Shown here piece by piece: positions 5,355-5,619 of a stretch of DNA of 5,619 nucleotides; position 1 is the stretch's first letter, and each line of letters starts with the position of its first letter. A program made the position numbers and the translations under genes. This DNA comes from Promethearchaeota archaeon. Its GTDB lineage: Archaea; Asgardarchaeota; Lokiarchaeia; Sigynarchaeales; SOKP01. The notes under the pieces were generated by a model. The model ran no database searches. It worked only from the letters and a program-made list of their open reading frames with translations, and had not been told where the DNA came from. The stretch spans positions 1-5,619 of the forward strand of contig JAEOTJ010000005.1 in NCBI GenBank assembly GCA_016839905.1, in the 5' to 3' direction.

Positions 5355-5619
5355 ATGAGTGAGAAAACAATGTCTAAAATAATGAATAGAACAATTCAAA
5401 CAAACGCGGGAAATCTGGTGTACTATAAATTTATGGGTGGAAGAAATGATGTTATTATATTGTATATTCACGGTTTAGGTCCTATAGATTCATTTTTTAT
5501 GGAAGAATTTACTCATCAACATAATGAATATTCCCTCTCTGAATACTCTTGGATAATTCCTCATCTGATAGGATTTGGTGAATCTGAAAAACCTGATAAA
5601 CTTGAAGTATATACCATGG
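5355..5619 (+). CDS. Alpha/beta hydrolase, N-terminal part, cut by the window end
   Basis: The open frame runs off the window after 88 codons. ILYIHGLG (35-42) is the strand and HG oxyanion-hole motif of alpha/beta hydrolases. IPHLIGFGESEKPD (68-81) matches the next conserved segment, usually PDLxGFGxSxKP; here histidine (H70) takes the aspartate place. The nucleophile elbow and the catalytic acid and histidine lie beyond the window, so esterase, lipase, epoxide hydrolase or other roles cannot be separated. No signal peptide is seen, so the protein is probably cytosolic. Three in-frame ATGs are possible (5355, 5370, 5382). The first is given because nothing excludes it; GAGTGAG before the second could act as a weak ribosome binding site. 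The gene diverges from the TIGR04076-like gene. Confidence 0.8.
   Translation, partial: MSEKTMSKIMNRTIQTNAGNLVYYKFMGGRNDVIILYIHGLGPIDSFFMEEFTHQHNEYSLSEYSWIIPHLIGFGESEKPDKLEVYTM

Overview
This window reads as chromosomal DNA from an A+T-rich, probably anaerobic archaeon. The archaeal assignment rests on several things: AATATAA-like boxes before several genes, mostly leaderless or near-leaderless starts, one start preceded by GGTGAT (complementary to the archaeal 16S rRNA 3' end), and a secreted C11-type protein with an FN3-like domain and a C-terminal membrane anchor ending in KKRR. An Asgard (Lokiarchaeia-like) source would fit this style, but that is an impression, not a proof. No rRNA, tRNA, CRISPR array, insertion sequence or phage gene is visible.

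Layout, left to right: (1) a rubrerythrin gene (100-666, +) meets a VIT1/CCC1-type iron or manganese transporter gene (681-1391, -) tail to tail with 14 bases between them. These are the two kinds of domain that occur fused in the membrane-bound ferritin MbfA of some bacteria, so together they suggest a metal and peroxide handling pair. (2) Divergent from the transporter is a radical SAM enzyme (1523-2581, +) with the CX3CX2C motif and four further C-terminal cysteines that could hold one auxiliary iron-sulfur cluster; its substrate is unknown. (3) A 362-base gene-poor stretch follows, with one doubtful 31-codon minus-strand ORF. (4) A signal-peptide-bearing, membrane-anchored clostripain-family (C11) protein (2944-4536, +) keeps the catalytic histidine motif NHGYGW. 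Where the family has DACLM it has DGESM, so the nucleophilic cysteine is absent. A run of 11 T follows it. (5) Convergent to it is a small five-cysteine protein resembling the uncharacterised TIGR04076 family (4711-5160, -). (6) Divergent from that is the beginning of an alpha/beta hydrolase (5355 to the window end, +).

Almost every neighbouring pair is convergent or divergent, so no multi-gene operon is seen and functional links are inferred from proximity only. I do not see a clear new multi-gene defence or mobile system. The best leads are the C11 protein without its nucleophile, the split rubrerythrin/VIT1 pair, and a TTAACTAAT motif. That motif occurs three times between the last two genes and once before the rubrerythrin gene.
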